From Enoplosus armatus (Eukaryota; Chordata; Actinopteri; Centrarchiformes; Enoplosidae), in contig NC_092188.1 of assembly GCF_043641665.1 (NCBI RefSeq), positions 14,839,704 to 14,903,703 on the forward strand: a stretch of DNA of 64,000 bases. The letters run 5' to 3'. Below, one piece after another: positions 11,656-23,748 of the stretch; position 1 is the first letter of the stretch; each line of letters opens with the position of its first letter. A program made the translations under genes and the position numbers. Below the pieces are notes generated by a model. It made no database searches, was not told the origin of the DNA, and saw only the letters and a list, made by a program, of their open reading frames with translations.

Positions 11656-14600
11656 GTAAGTATCTAATCTCAATACGAATATCATCATAGATACTAACGG
11701 AAGGCTTTATAGCTAGCGTTAGTTCACTCTCGTCGTCCTAATGTTAGATGAGCTAACGTTAAACTAAGGTTAGCGAAGGAATTAGTCGGTTACTTTAAGC
11801 GCTCCGTGACAGTCACTGTCAACCTACAACGCTCGGTCTATAATTTAACGTGAGATAAAAGCCTATAACTAAGTTACGTTATCAATTTCAAGGAAGTTAG
11901 CTTAGCAAGATAGTGAAACAGCATGGAAAATAATGATCGAGGAAGTGTCAGAACAGGCCACTTGCACTAACGTTAGACACACCCAACTAAGGCTAACGTT
12001 AAGTTAGATAATTAACGCTGCCGTGTTATTGACACATCAAATGTAGCTAGCTGTATCCTGTGGCTTGTTCTTTTCCAGGACAGCTCCTGGTCTGGCCGAG
12101 ACAACAGTAGCATTAGCTCAGACAGTCTAAATAGGCTAGGCTGTCAATATCTTCAGATGAAATATGGTGGAGACTGTTTGTCTTTGTCTGTGTGGACTAA
12201 CTGTGGACATCATAAAAGCCAGGGGGCCCTGGAATAACCAGTATTGGAAATTCACCGTCCCCATAAATAATTTACCAGTATTTCCAGCGGAACAAAAACT
12301 ATTTATGACCGGCATTCTGCCAAAGCAGTTGTCTGCATTCATTTGACTGTTGTCTGATTTGTAAAAGCCTGTCCTGTCCATTGCTTTAACTCTCTTTTTC
12401 CCATCCCACTCCTTTCGCCATCCTCTCCATCACTGATCGTAGGCCTCCTGTCTGTGTGGCTCAGCACCATGCCTTCTCTGTGGCTGCTGTCCCTCCTCCA
12501 ATAACTCCACCGTCACTCGGCTGGTTTTCTCCTTCTTTTTGCTTCTGGGGACCATGGTGTCTGTCATCATGATCCTTCCTGGAATGGAGGCACATCTCCG
12601 TAAAGTAAGATCGCTGTTCCTCTTAATGCTATAATATTAAAGTGTTCGGGGTTGTACAGTATTGCATTTTGAACATTACTTTAGATTGCCTGTGCGTGCC
12701 TTTTTTCTTACATATGCTATATATAGAATATTTCACTACTTTCTTACTGGAAGTAGTTGTGATGACCTAAAACTTGAACAAAAAATTAGGTCTCTGGCTT
12801 GACTCCATGGGAAATTCCCTGACATGGGATAGGATAGTTACATCCTATCATTAAAAGGTACAAGGTAGGCAAATGGTTATACACTTTTATAGTGTAAATG
12901 GCTAATGTGTAATAAAATGTGTCGCTAGATGCTGTTACTGCAGTCACTTTATATTTTTTTTTTTTGCAGAGAAAGTCCTCAGTCTCTTACCTTGTAGTAT
13001 TGTTACATATTCTCTCTTGCAAATACTTTCTAGATGAGCTTAATTACAAATTCTATGACCTTCTGCTGTTTTGTAGATCCCAGGATTTTGCCAGGGAGGA
13101 ACTGCTATACCTGGTGTCGAAAACAAGGTCAACTGTGATGTCATTGTGGGCTACAAGTCTGTGTACCGTATGTGCTTCGCCATGACCTGCTTCTTCTTTC
13201 TGTTCTTCGCCATCATGATTCGTGTCCGTAGCAGCAAAGACCCTCGTGCAGCTATTCAAAATGGGTGAGTGCTTTATTGGGCTTACATGGAATACATGTG
13301 TTGAAGGGCAGATTTGCATTTGCTACTTCTGCCAGTCTGCTGTACTGATGGTGGGTTTGTAACTGTTTATTTTACAGATTCTGGTTCTTTAAGTTTCTGA
13401 TCCTGATTGGGATTACAGTGGGAGCTTTTTTCATCCCTGACGGAACATTTCATACTGGTACTAACATGCTCTGTTGAATTACTAGAAGCAGTAATATACT
13501 GTGTCTTTTCTTGTATTCTGTCAAAGTATAAATATATATTCCTCATCAACAGTTTTAGGAAACCGTAACAGCTGTGTCTGTTTCCTTTCCACTTCACAGT
13601 GTGGTTTTACTTCGGAGTGGTGGGGTCCTTCATCTTCATTCTAATTCAACTTATCCTTCTCATCGACTTTGCCCACTCCTGGAACAAGGTGTGGGTAGAA
13701 AATGCTGAAAATAGTGACAACAAATGCTGGTTTGCAGGTACAGCATTCACTTACATATCTAAATAATTACACAGTTGACATGACATTAGAATAGATTAGA
13801 CAGACCTGCTCTGCTGTTCAAGTCATTGTTCAAGTTTGTCATTGTTATACTTGTATCATGTTAATGTGTGTTCATGTAATTTCCAGGCCTGCTGTCTTTC
13901 ACCTTCCTCCACTACGCCCTGGCTATCACTGCTGTTGTGCTTTTCTACGTTTACTACACACAGTCTGACGACTGCACGGAGCACAAGGTCTTCATCAGCC
14001 TCAACCTTATCTTCTGCGTCATCATCTCCATTGTCTCCATCCTACCCAAGATACAGGTACAGTGTGGACCAGTCGAAGGCCATGTCCATACTAATGCAGA
14101 TACATTTGAAAACACTGTTTGGCCTTACTTTTGTCCTTTGAGAAAACATTTTGTGCTTTAATAGCTTGAGCTGCTGTTTCAAATCAGTAATACATATAAA
14201 CATGTTCTTCCTCTGCTTTATGAATGACCTGAGTCATTTTTTCCAGCAGGTTTTGATAGAAGTGCATCCAAACACAGTTACTTTAACTTTAGTTTCAAGG
14301 CAGCTTAACATTAGTTTACATTTTGTGGTTGTTACATTTTGGCCATTTCATTTACTGTATGTTTGTCCTGTTTGTTACAGGAAGCGCAGCCACACTCCGG
14401 TTTGCTCCAGGCTTCACTCATCTCCCTCTACACCATGTATGTCACTTGGTCCGCAATGACCAACAATCCAAGTGAGTCTCCTGTTGTCTTTGTCCACAGT
14501 TGCAGGTGTCCTCTGTAGCCTTTGGTTGCATGTTCAGTTGTGATTATACTCACTGTTTTCTTTCAATATATGCATTTGCTGATTATCTGCTGCAGCATTT

Positions 14601-16651
14601 TGATCATACTGGTAAGTTTTCGATGGCATGCTATAGGAATTAAGAGCTGCTTTTTGCTAATAGTTATCACACAGTCCTTGTCTCATGTCGTGTGATCTGC
14701 CTTTCCCAAGAGAATGGCAACAATGGGCAAGCTTGTGGTGACGGTAGAATTAGTTTTATTTACACGTAGACATCTAAAATCCATTTACACACAAAATGCA
14801 TCTCTATTATCTACACAGAATTGGATTTCACCTTTCTTTGAAAAATGCAAATAATCCTTGTCTCTCTGGAGAACTGTCTCTTTCACTTTTCACTGATGTT
14901 GAAACACTGCACAAACTTTTGTCTTTGCTAGATGTCATAGGCAACAGCTCCTATTTTTCTATCACAAAGTGGACGAAATAAAAACATTAGATAGTATAAA
15001 GCCAGAACATACAATCACACAAAATATATCATACTGTTTTTGTGTTTCACTGTTGACGGTAAAATGTAATTTAATGTAAGGCAAAATAATGTATTTATGA
15101 ACTGGAAAACATGTACACTTTGTTATTGATATACATGTATTGCCAAAGGCACTTCTTACCACCTTCAGATTCCCAGAGATACAGGATTATATCAAGTGTA
15201 AACAGGCTTGCTGTATAATGATGTATTTTTCATAACCTATTATAGTGTAATAAAATGTTGTGTGTATGCTCTGATGTCTTAGACCGAAAGTGTAACCCCA
15301 GCCTGTTGAGTCTAGTGTCAAACGTCAGCACCATTGAAACATCTGGTAACAGCACCCCAGGAGTGGTGCAGTGGTGGGATGCTCAGGGCATTGTCGGTTT
15401 GATCATCTTCCTCTTCTGCACTCTCTATGCCAGGTAGTTTTAACAGTGCCAAAACCATCGCAACTTATGTTTTATGTTATTTGTATTTTTGTAAAACTGG
15501 CCCTGTCTCTCTTCCCTAGTATCCGTTCATCCAGTAACACCCAAGTAAACAAGCTGATGCAGACAGAAGAGGGCAGAGGGTCAGATGGAGAGGCTGTGGT
15601 GGGAGAGGATGGCATACGCAGGGCTGTGGACAATGAGGAGGAGGGAGTGACTTACAGCTACTCCTTTTTTCACTTCCACCTCTGTCTGGCCTCTCTGTAC
15701 ATCATGATGACTCTCACCAACTGGTACCAGTGAGTATCTCTTGTCAGCAGATTGTTGAACATGTAACACAAGGGGTCAAAACTGTTAGAGAAAAGGCCTT
15801 TTTCACTGCAGACATTTTGGTTTGTCATAGCAGGAAAAGCACATTGATAATATTAAAAACAACTGCACTCCATTTAGTTCAGCTAGTTCCAGGGTCCTGG
15901 TACTGCGCATGCTGGCTCACTGGCATGGTTTACGGGGACACTTGATGGAACTGAGCCAATGTTAACTAAATTAGTTTCACCAGTTTTTTTCGTGTTATGA
16001 CAACTCAAAACGTCTGCCGAAATAAACGTCTGTTAGGCCTGTGACTGGAGGGTCACTGGTGAACTGCACAACGTCCTGGTGTGCATTTAATCCCAGATTA
16101 GATCACAGATCCTGTGAAAATATTGAATAAACATATGGATAGATACAGTATGTGAGATAGATACAAAAAAGCAAAAAACTCTTCAGATATGTCCGTGACT
16201 AAATGATCAGTTCTGAGACAAAAACATGGAAGAATTTACACAGATGGCTAAATGGTTTGAAATCATTAGCTTTCAGTAGTTGTTGTACAGGCATTGTAGG
16301 CATCTGGGATGGCCACCAGGGGGTACATTACTTCACCAAAAAGTTATCCAGTCTTTGAACACAGCTTGAATGTCTAATGTATCTAAAATCATCCACCACA
16401 GTGCTTTTTCTAATCATCCATAGACCAAATGTGAAAAACATCTGTATGCAAACTTGCATTATGTGGAATTGGTTTTACTAAATTGTACTTTTCCCTCTGT
16501 GTCCTCCCGCAGACCAGACGCCACCACCCAGACTATGCAGAGCAGCATGCCAGCCGTGTGGGTGAAGATGAGCTCCAGCTGGCTGGGCCTCGGGCTCTAC
16601 CTCTGGACCCTCATCGCCCCTCTCATGTTCCCCGAAAGGGATTTCAACTGA
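11617..16651 (+). CDS. serinc2: Serine incorporator 2, ten coding exons
   Basis: SERINC proteins are multipass membrane proteins named for serine incorporation into membrane lipids; later work links family members to lipid scrambling and antiviral restriction. Coding exons are 11617-11655, 12443-12604, 13077-13264, 13378-13457, 13600-13737, 13887-14056, 14381-14471, 15283-15433, 15520-15729 and 16513-16651. All borders are GT-AG and phases agree, giving 455 aa, which is my recollection of human SERINC2 length. Family hallmarks include the Cys-rich start [13 protein letters not shown] with [97 protein letters not shown] and a C-terminal RDFN. MGAC, LMQTEE and [11 protein letters not shown] favour SERINC2 over SERINC1, 3 or 5. 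The ATG lies just before the conserved GAC, so the start is secure. Confidence 0.95.
11700..12001. promoter_or_regulatory. Cluster of TAACGTTA palindromes beside serinc2 exon 1
   Basis: Exact TAACGTTA occurs at 11754-11761, 11968-11975 and 11994-12001, with near matches (CTAGCGTTAG, GGTTAGCG) between. The sequence is intron 1 just downstream of the first exon. The function is unknown. Confidence 0.4.
12443..12604 (+). CDS. serinc2: serinc2 coding exon 2
   Basis: This exon has 54 codons (residues 14-67) with the Cys-rich first membrane segment [22 protein letters not shown] and the second hydrophobic helix, ending MEAHLRK before GTAAGA. Confidence 0.95.
13077..13264 (+). CDS. serinc2: serinc2 coding exon 3
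   Basis: It encodes [21 protein letters not shown] and a Phe-rich membrane helix, then [12 protein letters not shown]. The donor is AATGG|GTGAGT (phase 2). Confidence 0.95.
13378..13457 (+). CDS. serinc2: serinc2 coding exon 4
   Basis: It encodes [20 protein letters not shown] and DGTFHT, a membrane helix highly conserved in SERINCs. Acceptor TTTTACAG|A; donor ACTG|GTACTA (phase 1). Confidence 0.95.
13600..13737 (+). CDS. serinc2: serinc2 coding exon 5
   Basis: It encodes [11 protein letters not shown] through [15 protein letters not shown] and ends [15 protein letters not shown] is a family signature. Confidence 0.95.
13887..14056 (+). CDS. serinc2: serinc2 coding exon 6
   Basis: It encodes [20 protein letters not shown], the YYTQSDDC loop, [12 protein letters not shown] and SILPKIQ. 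It ends in frame at CAG|GTACAG. Confidence 0.95.
14381..14471 (+). CDS. serinc2: serinc2 coding exon 7
   Basis: It encodes [20 protein letters not shown] and [10 protein letters not shown]. The acceptor is TTTGTTACAG and the donor is CCAA|GTGAGT. Confidence 0.95.
14472..15282 (+). other. serinc2: serinc2 intron 7
   Basis: An 811-base AT-rich intron with no recognised internal gene or repeat. Confidence 0.6.
15283..15433 (+). CDS. serinc2: serinc2 coding exon 8
   Basis: It encodes [10 protein letters not shown], an NXS/T-rich loop (NVS, NST), [20 protein letters not shown] and LYA. The loop is a probable luminal or extracellular glycosylated segment. Confidence 0.95.
15520..15729 (+). CDS. 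serinc2: serinc2 coding exon 9
   Basis: It encodes [18 protein letters not shown], a variable acidic loop, [20 protein letters not shown] and MMTLTNWY. The donor is CA|GTGAGT (phase 2). Confidence 0.95.
15730..16512 (+). other. serinc2: serinc2 intron 9
   Basis: A 783-base intron. Near its 3' end it carries GGCCACCAGGGGGTAC at 16311-16326, listed separately as a CTCF-like motif. Confidence 0.6.
16311..16326 (+). promoter_or_regulatory. Strong CTCF-like motif
   Basis: GGCCACCAGGGGGTAC matches the vertebrate CTCF consensus (TGGCCACCAGGGGGCGC) across its core, with CG replaced by TA near the end. It is the best of four such motifs in the window and lies in the last serinc2 intron. Confidence 0.5.
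16513..16651 (+). CDS. serinc2: serinc2 coding exon 10
   Basis: It encodes [20 protein letters not shown], the last membrane helix and LMFPERDFN followed by TGA. VWVK and RDF are near-invariant at SERINC C-termini. Confidence 0.95.
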
Positions 16652-18245
16652 GCATGCCTTGTCTTTTAGCTGTATTTGGTTGTTTTGTTTTCTCACCTAG
16701 TGTATTAGGCAGTGGGAAGGATACTATAAAGGAAATCTGAAGGACATTATAAAGGAAATACATTTAATTTCTTTTTCAATTAATTGCCTCTGCTGTTAGT
16801 GTTTCTGTTGTTTTACTCCTCTCTTTATGATTGTTTAGTGTGATAATCCCTACAGATATATGAAAGTGTACATGGATTTTTTTAGTTAGTCTGATTAATG
16901 ATGGTTTTGGCTACAGGAAATAATTTGCCAATTGCTCTCCTTGATAGACAACTTCCTACCCTCCCCCTGATGTGACTATATGAGCTCCCTTATGTTTTTG
17001 CTGAACTTTAGTTGCTGGACTATCACAAAGGCTCAGCATCAAGGCACTTTCTCAATACCTCAGACATTTCCGTTACAGATCCCCTTTTAGAGGCCTGTGA
17101 CATCAGGCTTTTCTGATTCTCTGATTGGCCGGGTCTGGAATCCCCCTGATTAGCTGGACTGTTTTTAGTGCTGGGGGCAACGAGGAGAACCCCCCTCTGA
17201 GGAGCCCCAGAGTGAGGTGAGTGTGAGAGTAAGATAAGACTAATATGGCGCACCCTACAGATAATAACAGGACTTCCTTTTTGCTTCTTGGCTGTATGCA
17301 AATCCACATCGTTACACCTTGAGCCAGAGAGTCCTAATAGACCACCAGTCTAATCTCAGCTCTTCCTCGTCTAATCCCAACATAGGGTAATTTATCTCCG
17401 GTGCTATGCCTCTCTATGTCTGATTGTGTCTGGCCTTGTACAGCCACTCTGTACCTGTATAGCAGTCTGTTGGCAGCAGGGAGACATGTATTGATCCGTA
17501 GCAGTCAGCATCATGCGATGTGCAGTGGTACGGTTCAGGAGGTGAAGGCGTGAGCTCCACACTGCTCTCACTAATGCCATTATTTCCAGAATGTTGCAGA
17601 GCGTGTTATCGAGTTAAGAAGGAAGGGATTTTTGTAACATTGCTGTTAAATGGCATTGACTTTCATAGTATGTTGATGGTTGTAATGGTGGTACAATTAT
17701 TTTATGCATTATATAGTAGTTACCTCAAGTTTCAATATGAATAGAATGAGCTAAAATAAGACGAGTACATTTTGTACTTGTGAAAAAATGTTTTTGGTAC
17801 AATCCTGTAAATGTTATCCTTTGTCTATGTTTTCAAACATTTCAATGCCCACACTTATGAATCTCTGGCTGCATATGAGTAATGTTAATGAAGTTTTGTG
17901 ATAAGTTAAGGTCCTCTTTTTTTATATATTGATTTTGTTCATCAAACATGTCAAATGTATTGTACATTTTACCATAATCATCCTACTGAGGAGATTATTT
18001 AGGTAGAATTGCCAGTGTTGGATCATAACATGTAATATTTCAAAACACTATTAAGTGCCTTTTTGTAGTCCTGTGTTTCAAAAATGAATTTGACACTAAT
18101 TCTGACTTGTGCTTATTATGCCTTGCCTTACATTGTTTTGAGTCTGTCATTGCATGCCAATAAGGCATAGGCCTGTGACAGGAATTAACATTGTAATTAA
18201 TGTATAAACACTGTTTTTAATAAAGATTGAAATCACTCTTTGTCT
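16652..18245 (+). other. serinc2: serinc2 3' UTR
   Basis: AT-rich non-coding sequence follows the stop codon up to the polyadenylation signal at 18219. No alternative earlier AATAAA was noticed, so the 3' UTR is about 1.6 kb. Confidence 0.6.
18219..18224 (+). terminator. serinc2: serinc2 polyadenylation signal AATAAA
   Basis: AATAAA lies about 1.57 kb after the stop codon, followed by a T-rich stretch (CACTCTTTGTCTTG), the usual downstream element. Confidence 0.65.
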
Positions 18246-18836
18246 TGATGGACCCTCAATAGAAGCTTTACGGTCAAAAATGTTGAATAGATACTGAGTA
18301 AAATGATCCTCATCAGTACGCTATGAAGATGGAGTGTAAAAACTACAAAAGATGTAATAAAACATGACAGGAGCCAGTTTGTGGTAACACCTGATTATTG
18401 ATTTAACATTTTAGTTACTGAAGCACAATAATTACCGGCAAGGTGATTGATATGTTAACGTTAAGGGTGATTTAGGAGCCCCATAGTTGTTATTGATTGT
18501 ACATAACCTCCCTATCTCTAATGGCTCACCAGGGTGCAGGCATGTGATGGTTTCTGTACATCAGCCCAGAGATTTAGGTCATGAGGTACCAGAGTTGGGG
18601 ACTAGGGAGGGGCTAGTAGACACATCACAGCATGTTCTGTACTCTGGGTGAATCATCATGTATCAATGACACTGAAAACAAGCAACCCATATACGTTTGA
18701 CACATTGCTTTAGTGCAAGCACTTGTCTTATGGATTGTCTTATTATTTGGCCTCACTCCGCCATGTCCCCTGCTTTCCGTTTGCTGCTTAAACTCTCTCC
18801 AGCGGTTGTGTGACTGGGACATATTCCCATCAGCCA

Positions 18837-19484
18837 CTAATGTCTTGACCCTTCTTGTGACAGAAGTCCAAAGCTAAATGGAAAGCACATGACTTGAATA
18901 TCCAGTAAATAATAATCATAGCTCTGAACATATTTCAGTCCTAACTGTAAATTGAGGCAGTAAACGCGTCTGACCTGTCTCTTGTGCTGGTACAGAGACA
19001 GAGCAGTGTGTGCCAGTGCTTGCAGCCTCTGCTGTGTTGTTTCCTTCTTGCCTGGCTGGCAGACGGAGCCTGTTGGTTTTGGCTCCGACAGATACTCTAT
19101 CCAGTTGGCACTGTGTAGAACTGTTCGGGACTCACAAGCCCACCTCCTGTCGACTTCCACCCTCCCACAACACCGCCCCTCGCTCACCCTATCCATGACA
19201 ACCCTGAGTTGATGGATTGTGTCACAGTTTAGTTGTGAGAATGAATTTTCACAGGAAAGAAAGACTTCTCCGGCCCTGTAGGGAGGACAACAGCACACAA
19301 CTGTGAGACAGAAAAAAACACATATGAGACGGTAAAGAAAAAGAAAAACAGTAAAACAGGGCAGAAATTCAGATTGAATCAGAAGTAAGGGGGTACACAG
19401 TGCAAATACATATTCATGTGCAGATGAGAACGTCACAGTACCAGTGTGTGTAAGAGATTCCATATTCAGCATATCAGTGGACAT
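18837..19484 (-). other. Unassigned 215-codon open frame, possible exon
   Basis: This is the longest non-repetitive open frame outside the three genes. The protein resembles no family I know. Within it, minus-strand CCTCCCTACAG|GGCCGG (about 19,278) looks like an acceptor and AGACAG|GTCAGA (about 18,976) like a donor, in the same frame. The enclosed piece would read from AGEVFLSCEN to YQHKRQ. No partner exon, promoter or conserved domain is visible, so chance is a real alternative. Confidence 0.25.
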
Positions 19485-21214
19485 TGTTATAAACTAAATA
19501 TAAGATGTTAAAAGATCTGAATTAGGACCACAAAACACATTTAAAATACAATTCAGAACAATAAAACACACTAACATCAAACAACTGCTGAAGAAAGGAC
19601 AAAGCAAATCCAGAATGAGGATGGAGGCCTGCAGAAAAAATTATTTGCTATTTGCACTGTTGCATGATTAGTTAGTTAGTATGTGGTTCCTCAACAAGAT
19701 TTCATTTAAAAGCACTGATGTAAAATGTACAAAAACTGGAGCAATAAACAGAATGAAAGGGTGTTTCATGACTTGACAAACACTCCTTAAGTTTCGGCGC
19801 TGAAAGGTGCAAGCCTTTTTGTATAGTTGTACAGTGTTAGTGTTATACTGGACCTGTCTGAAGCTGAACACTGAACACTGCATGAATGTTTTGCAGAGTG
19901 GAAGTCCTGTCTTGTCTCTTTGCTGGCACATGGCTTCACTACATGGTTCAGAGTATTGTGCAATCGTCATCGTCAAATGCACAGACATTGTGGTAAACCG
20001 ATAGATGTGATGTCACTCCTCTGACAGGAACAGACTTCTCCTCCATATCTCTGGTGTTTTAACATAATGTCACTCTTTACAGAACCGCCCTCACTCTTGT
20101 GAACTTACCTCTCATTTCTTCATTTCTCCTGAAGCATTTATTATAAAGAGAGTTTCATGAGACTAAAGAACTCTTTGCACTAGACTCCTCCATTAGTCCC
20201 ATCTGAATTTTAACAGCCTCTGAACACAGCCAGCAGCATCAGAGAACAAATTAGCTAAGTATCATAAATTGCACTTTTATTTCCCGTTATCATCAGGTGT
20301 ACAAATGTGAAACTCGTTTTTTCCCTCCTAGGACAGATTTAAGACACTCTCCGTCTTTGGCCATTGGCTCCAGTGTCATAAATCCCACCTTCATTTCCTC
20401 TGTTATCATCACATGCAATTTGTCGCTGTAATAAGAGATCAGAGGCTGTAATGTGCTGATTATGAACCACTTAGTGTAGCTCTGCAGCCATGCTTGGTTA
20501 GGCATCCTGGGATTTTTTAATTGCAGATTGACTGAAACAATGGTTATCACTCGCAGTGTTATCCCTGACCTTAATCTCCACTTCCCTTTTTGCCACATTA
20601 GCTCGGAAATGTCAGCATTTAGCTGTGTTTCACATTCACTTGTCAAGAATAAGGTCATTCTATGCAATGAAACACATAGATCATCACACTGTTTCAGCTG
20701 TGTTTCAGTGTTTTATAATCACAATAAAGGAGCCGTGAGTAGGCTAGTACAACTGTTCCAGATGCTGATGTGTATGAGCATTGTTGTGCATCCCTGACCA
20801 TCTCTTTGACAGAATGACTGGAAATGCCCGTCTGAGGTGTAATTGGGTTTTAAGAGTGGGATCCAGGCCCATTAAATTATGTGCTGCATGCAGGGGAGCT
20901 AACTGAGTTTAAGCCCTGCTGGCATACTGCATGTGCACTGGAAACATTTACCCAACATTAAGCCCCAATTAGGCTTTTCAGGATGGGAAACTTGTTGCTG
21001 GGTGATGGGAAGCGAATATGCCTGTCAGACTCATTGCGTCGTTTCTCTTCATCAAGCAAAATGCTTCTTTCTAATAAATTGCTGAACTTCCACTGGACTT
21101 TCAGGGTTTTTCTCATTTGGTTCAATCGCTTTTATTTTCTCACTCTGGCCGCAGTGCGATGCAGTCACTCAGTCCTAAGCTGGAAGTCTAAAAGTCTGAA
21201 AGTCTGACTGTGTT

Positions 21215-21216
<2 letters not shown>

Positions 21217-21252
<36 letters not shown>
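21217..21252. repeat. (TG)n microsatellite
   Basis: About 18 TG units. Confidence 0.95.
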
Positions 21253-21254
<2 letters not shown>

Positions 21255-22439
21255 GCTCTCCTGTGCGCATGCTCTCCCCCAGCTCAGAGGAGCAGCTAAT
21301 GCAGTTATATAACAGTCAGTGCAGCCGGCGTCTGCTGTGAGCCAAATGCCAGGCCAGTCTGGTTACATAAGCCTGTCAGAGTCATATTGTAACAGTACGG
21401 AGCGCTCACACCACAGCGTGTCCCTGCACTCCTTCCTCCGTCTCCTGCTCTGTCTCTCACTTCCTCCCACTGTCTTTCTCCGCTCTCCTATCCTCCCCTC
21501 TTTTTCCTACACCTCCCTTTCCTTCCCCTCCCACTTTTCCTTTCCTTCCCTCTCCTCTTTGCTGCGGAGCTGTTCTCAACAAAGATGTTGGCTGCAGATG
21601 CAGAGACAGCTCTGAAAATATGAGACACAAAAGAGTGGGACTGACTGTATGCTCACATGCAGAGAGGACGAAATGTCTCTAATTCTACACCGGTTTCTCC
21701 CCCTCTAAACATCATGAAACATGTATTCAGTTGTTGGATGTCCTGGAGGATTGTTGAAAGCAGCTTTATTCCTCCAGTGACCGCCTGTGCACCACGACAG
21801 CGATGTGAGTCAGGTGAAAAGATGATTTGTGCTGCCAGTCACCACCACCTGTGAGCTCTGATGTCCTCTGGCCTTTTCGAGCACCATTTGATCTCCAGGA
21901 TGCCAGGGCATGCAGCAGTGCTGTCACAGCCACTAGGACTGCTCCGCTCAGTGACCTTTACTGTATCTGACCCTCTTCACCCCCCTCCCCTTACTCTTGG
22001 TCCCTCAGGTATGAGGAGGTCAGACAGACGGGGTCATCAGATCAGCAGGAATATTCACTCGGAGCACTGAGATGTGTGCTAAGGATTGCAAAACGCTGCC
22101 TGTGACCCTCCAACAGTTCACACAGTCATCCAGGAGAAGGTAATTGATTTGTGGCCTCAGATCCTGACCTCCATTATATCTCTCTTGTGTGTGATGCAGC
22201 GTCAGCATCACTTTAGGTAAGCTATTCATTCTTGCGGTATAGCAGGGAGGTGTGTGTGTGAGGTTGTGTGAAATACTGCTGCTGAATCACAGAGAAGTCT
22301 GAAGTAAACCAGCTCAGATCAGGGGGTGCGTGATTACCCCAATCAGTCTCCAGAAGCTCTCGTTAAAAGCGACGGCATGAGGTTGCCTGGCTAATTGGAA
22401 TTAATAGTATCAAACAGGAACTGCTCCTTTCACCCAATG

Positions 22440-23110
22440 GCTGCTTCTGCCACCTCGTGATTATTCATGAGGCGGGCCCGGCGCGCCAGCCCACTGGTGG
22501 AGGCTGAGAGGGGGGCGGTGCCCACCGGACCTGCCGTGCGGGGTGGTGCGGAGCCGCGGAGTGTGTTTTGCGTAGGGCGAGATGTTGTTTTGTTGTGGCG
22601 ATCAGCTGAATGTGGCATCGCTGTCCGGTCTGACACAACAGTGGGAAGCACCCCGAGCCCCTCCGGCTCTCCCAGCGCAGAGACGCGGCCACCGAGAGCA
22701 CCTCTATCCGGCGCATCGCAATCCAGGAAATGCGGACTTCTGGCCCTTTCGCTACGGGATAAATGGCTGCAGCGCCCGCACTGTAGCGAGCTGGTAAATA
22801 TTAACCGTAACATTATTGCCTGTTTGTGACTTAGTTTCGGTGACGTTGCAGTGGGTGTCCTATGGAGGAGCGATGTGGTGTGAAGTTGAGCGCAGGATCC
22901 CGCGTTTTCCCAGCGCGAGTGTGTCATGAAGTTGGGTTGCCTCGTTAGATGTTATAATGATAGGTGATGGGGGGGGGGGGGGGGCGAGGATACAGTGGCA
23001 GCTCAGCTCAGAGGGATTTGGGAGACAAACTACAGCGCGTGCAGCAGCGCTGGCTGGAGTAGCCGCGGGGGCGCTGCACGTACAGCTGACAGTATATGCT
23101 TCATCATGTA
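22440..23110 (+). promoter_or_regulatory. hivep3: CpG island, candidate hivep3 promoter and first exon
   Basis: CpG density rises sharply here (GGCGGGCCCGGCGCGCC near 22,471, GAGCCGCGGAG near 22,550, CGCGGGGGCGC near 23,064) relative to flanking DNA. A CCAAT box (ACCCAATGG) precedes it near 22,434. A consensus donor CGAGCTG|GTAAAT ends a possible non-coding exon at 22793. It is the only CpG island between serinc2 and the hivep3 coding exons on the correct side, so assignment to hivep3 is by position. The gene's known long non-coding 5' structure in mammals makes a distance of 26 kb reasonable. Confidence 0.5.
22969..22984. repeat. Poly(G) tract
   Basis: Sixteen consecutive G residues on the plus strand within the CpG island. 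Confidence 0.95.
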
Positions 23111-23726
23111 GGCTGCCTCCGTTCACCCCGTTTGTCCTCGGCAACAAACCGGTTCAGGGGCAGCAACAGTGCGGGCTGACATGCAAGTTTGAGATTCACG
23201 ATCAGGCCTGTGAACTTACTTGTAATGGGCTACACCTACACCCGCCAGATTTTTAGGGGATGACATCATGCTTTTGTTGATCCGCTGTTACATGACAGAT
23301 GGGTTAAGTTGACCAACACAGGTTTGTTTTGGCGGCTGTTCAATCAGGAACACCTGCCCCCGCTTCAAGTTAAGTCCCTCTGTCATTTAGGCTGTTTTAC
23401 TGACAGACGTCCCACACAGAGTTCACCTTTACACAGCAAGTTAATGACAGTATTACTGTAGTGGGACATTTGCATGCAGCCACAAGGAATGACTGTGTGA
23501 CTGTTGTCTGACATATTCATTATGCAAAGTAATTTCTTTACACACTATACATCCCCCTGTCTACATGCTGCACAGAGTAACAGGAAGTCACCTTGAGTAT
23601 TTAGCAGTAACCTTTTATTTCTTTTATTATTGTGAATAATTCATCCATGCACAGAGGCCAACTGTAAAGCACAAACTCGCTATATAAGTGCAGTCCATTT
23701 ACCATTAGCACTTTATTTGCTTACAC

Positions 23727-23748
23727 TATCTATCTATCTATCTGTCTA
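23727..23748. repeat. (TATC)n microsatellite
   Basis: A short run of TATC/TGTC units. Confidence 0.85.

Larger units (their letters stand above)
18246..22439. other. Intergenic between serinc2 and the hivep3 CpG island
   Basis: No recognised gene. It contains a TAACGTTA palindrome at 18456, one 215-codon minus-strand open frame at 18,837-19,484 (listed separately), a (TG)n tract at 21,217 and a pyrimidine-rich stretch at about 21,430-21,570. Confidence 0.5.

Noticed and set aside
22430..22927. 165-codon minus-strand frame in the CpG island
   Set aside because: GC-rich DNA has few stops; several frames are open on both strands and none shows a recognisable domain.
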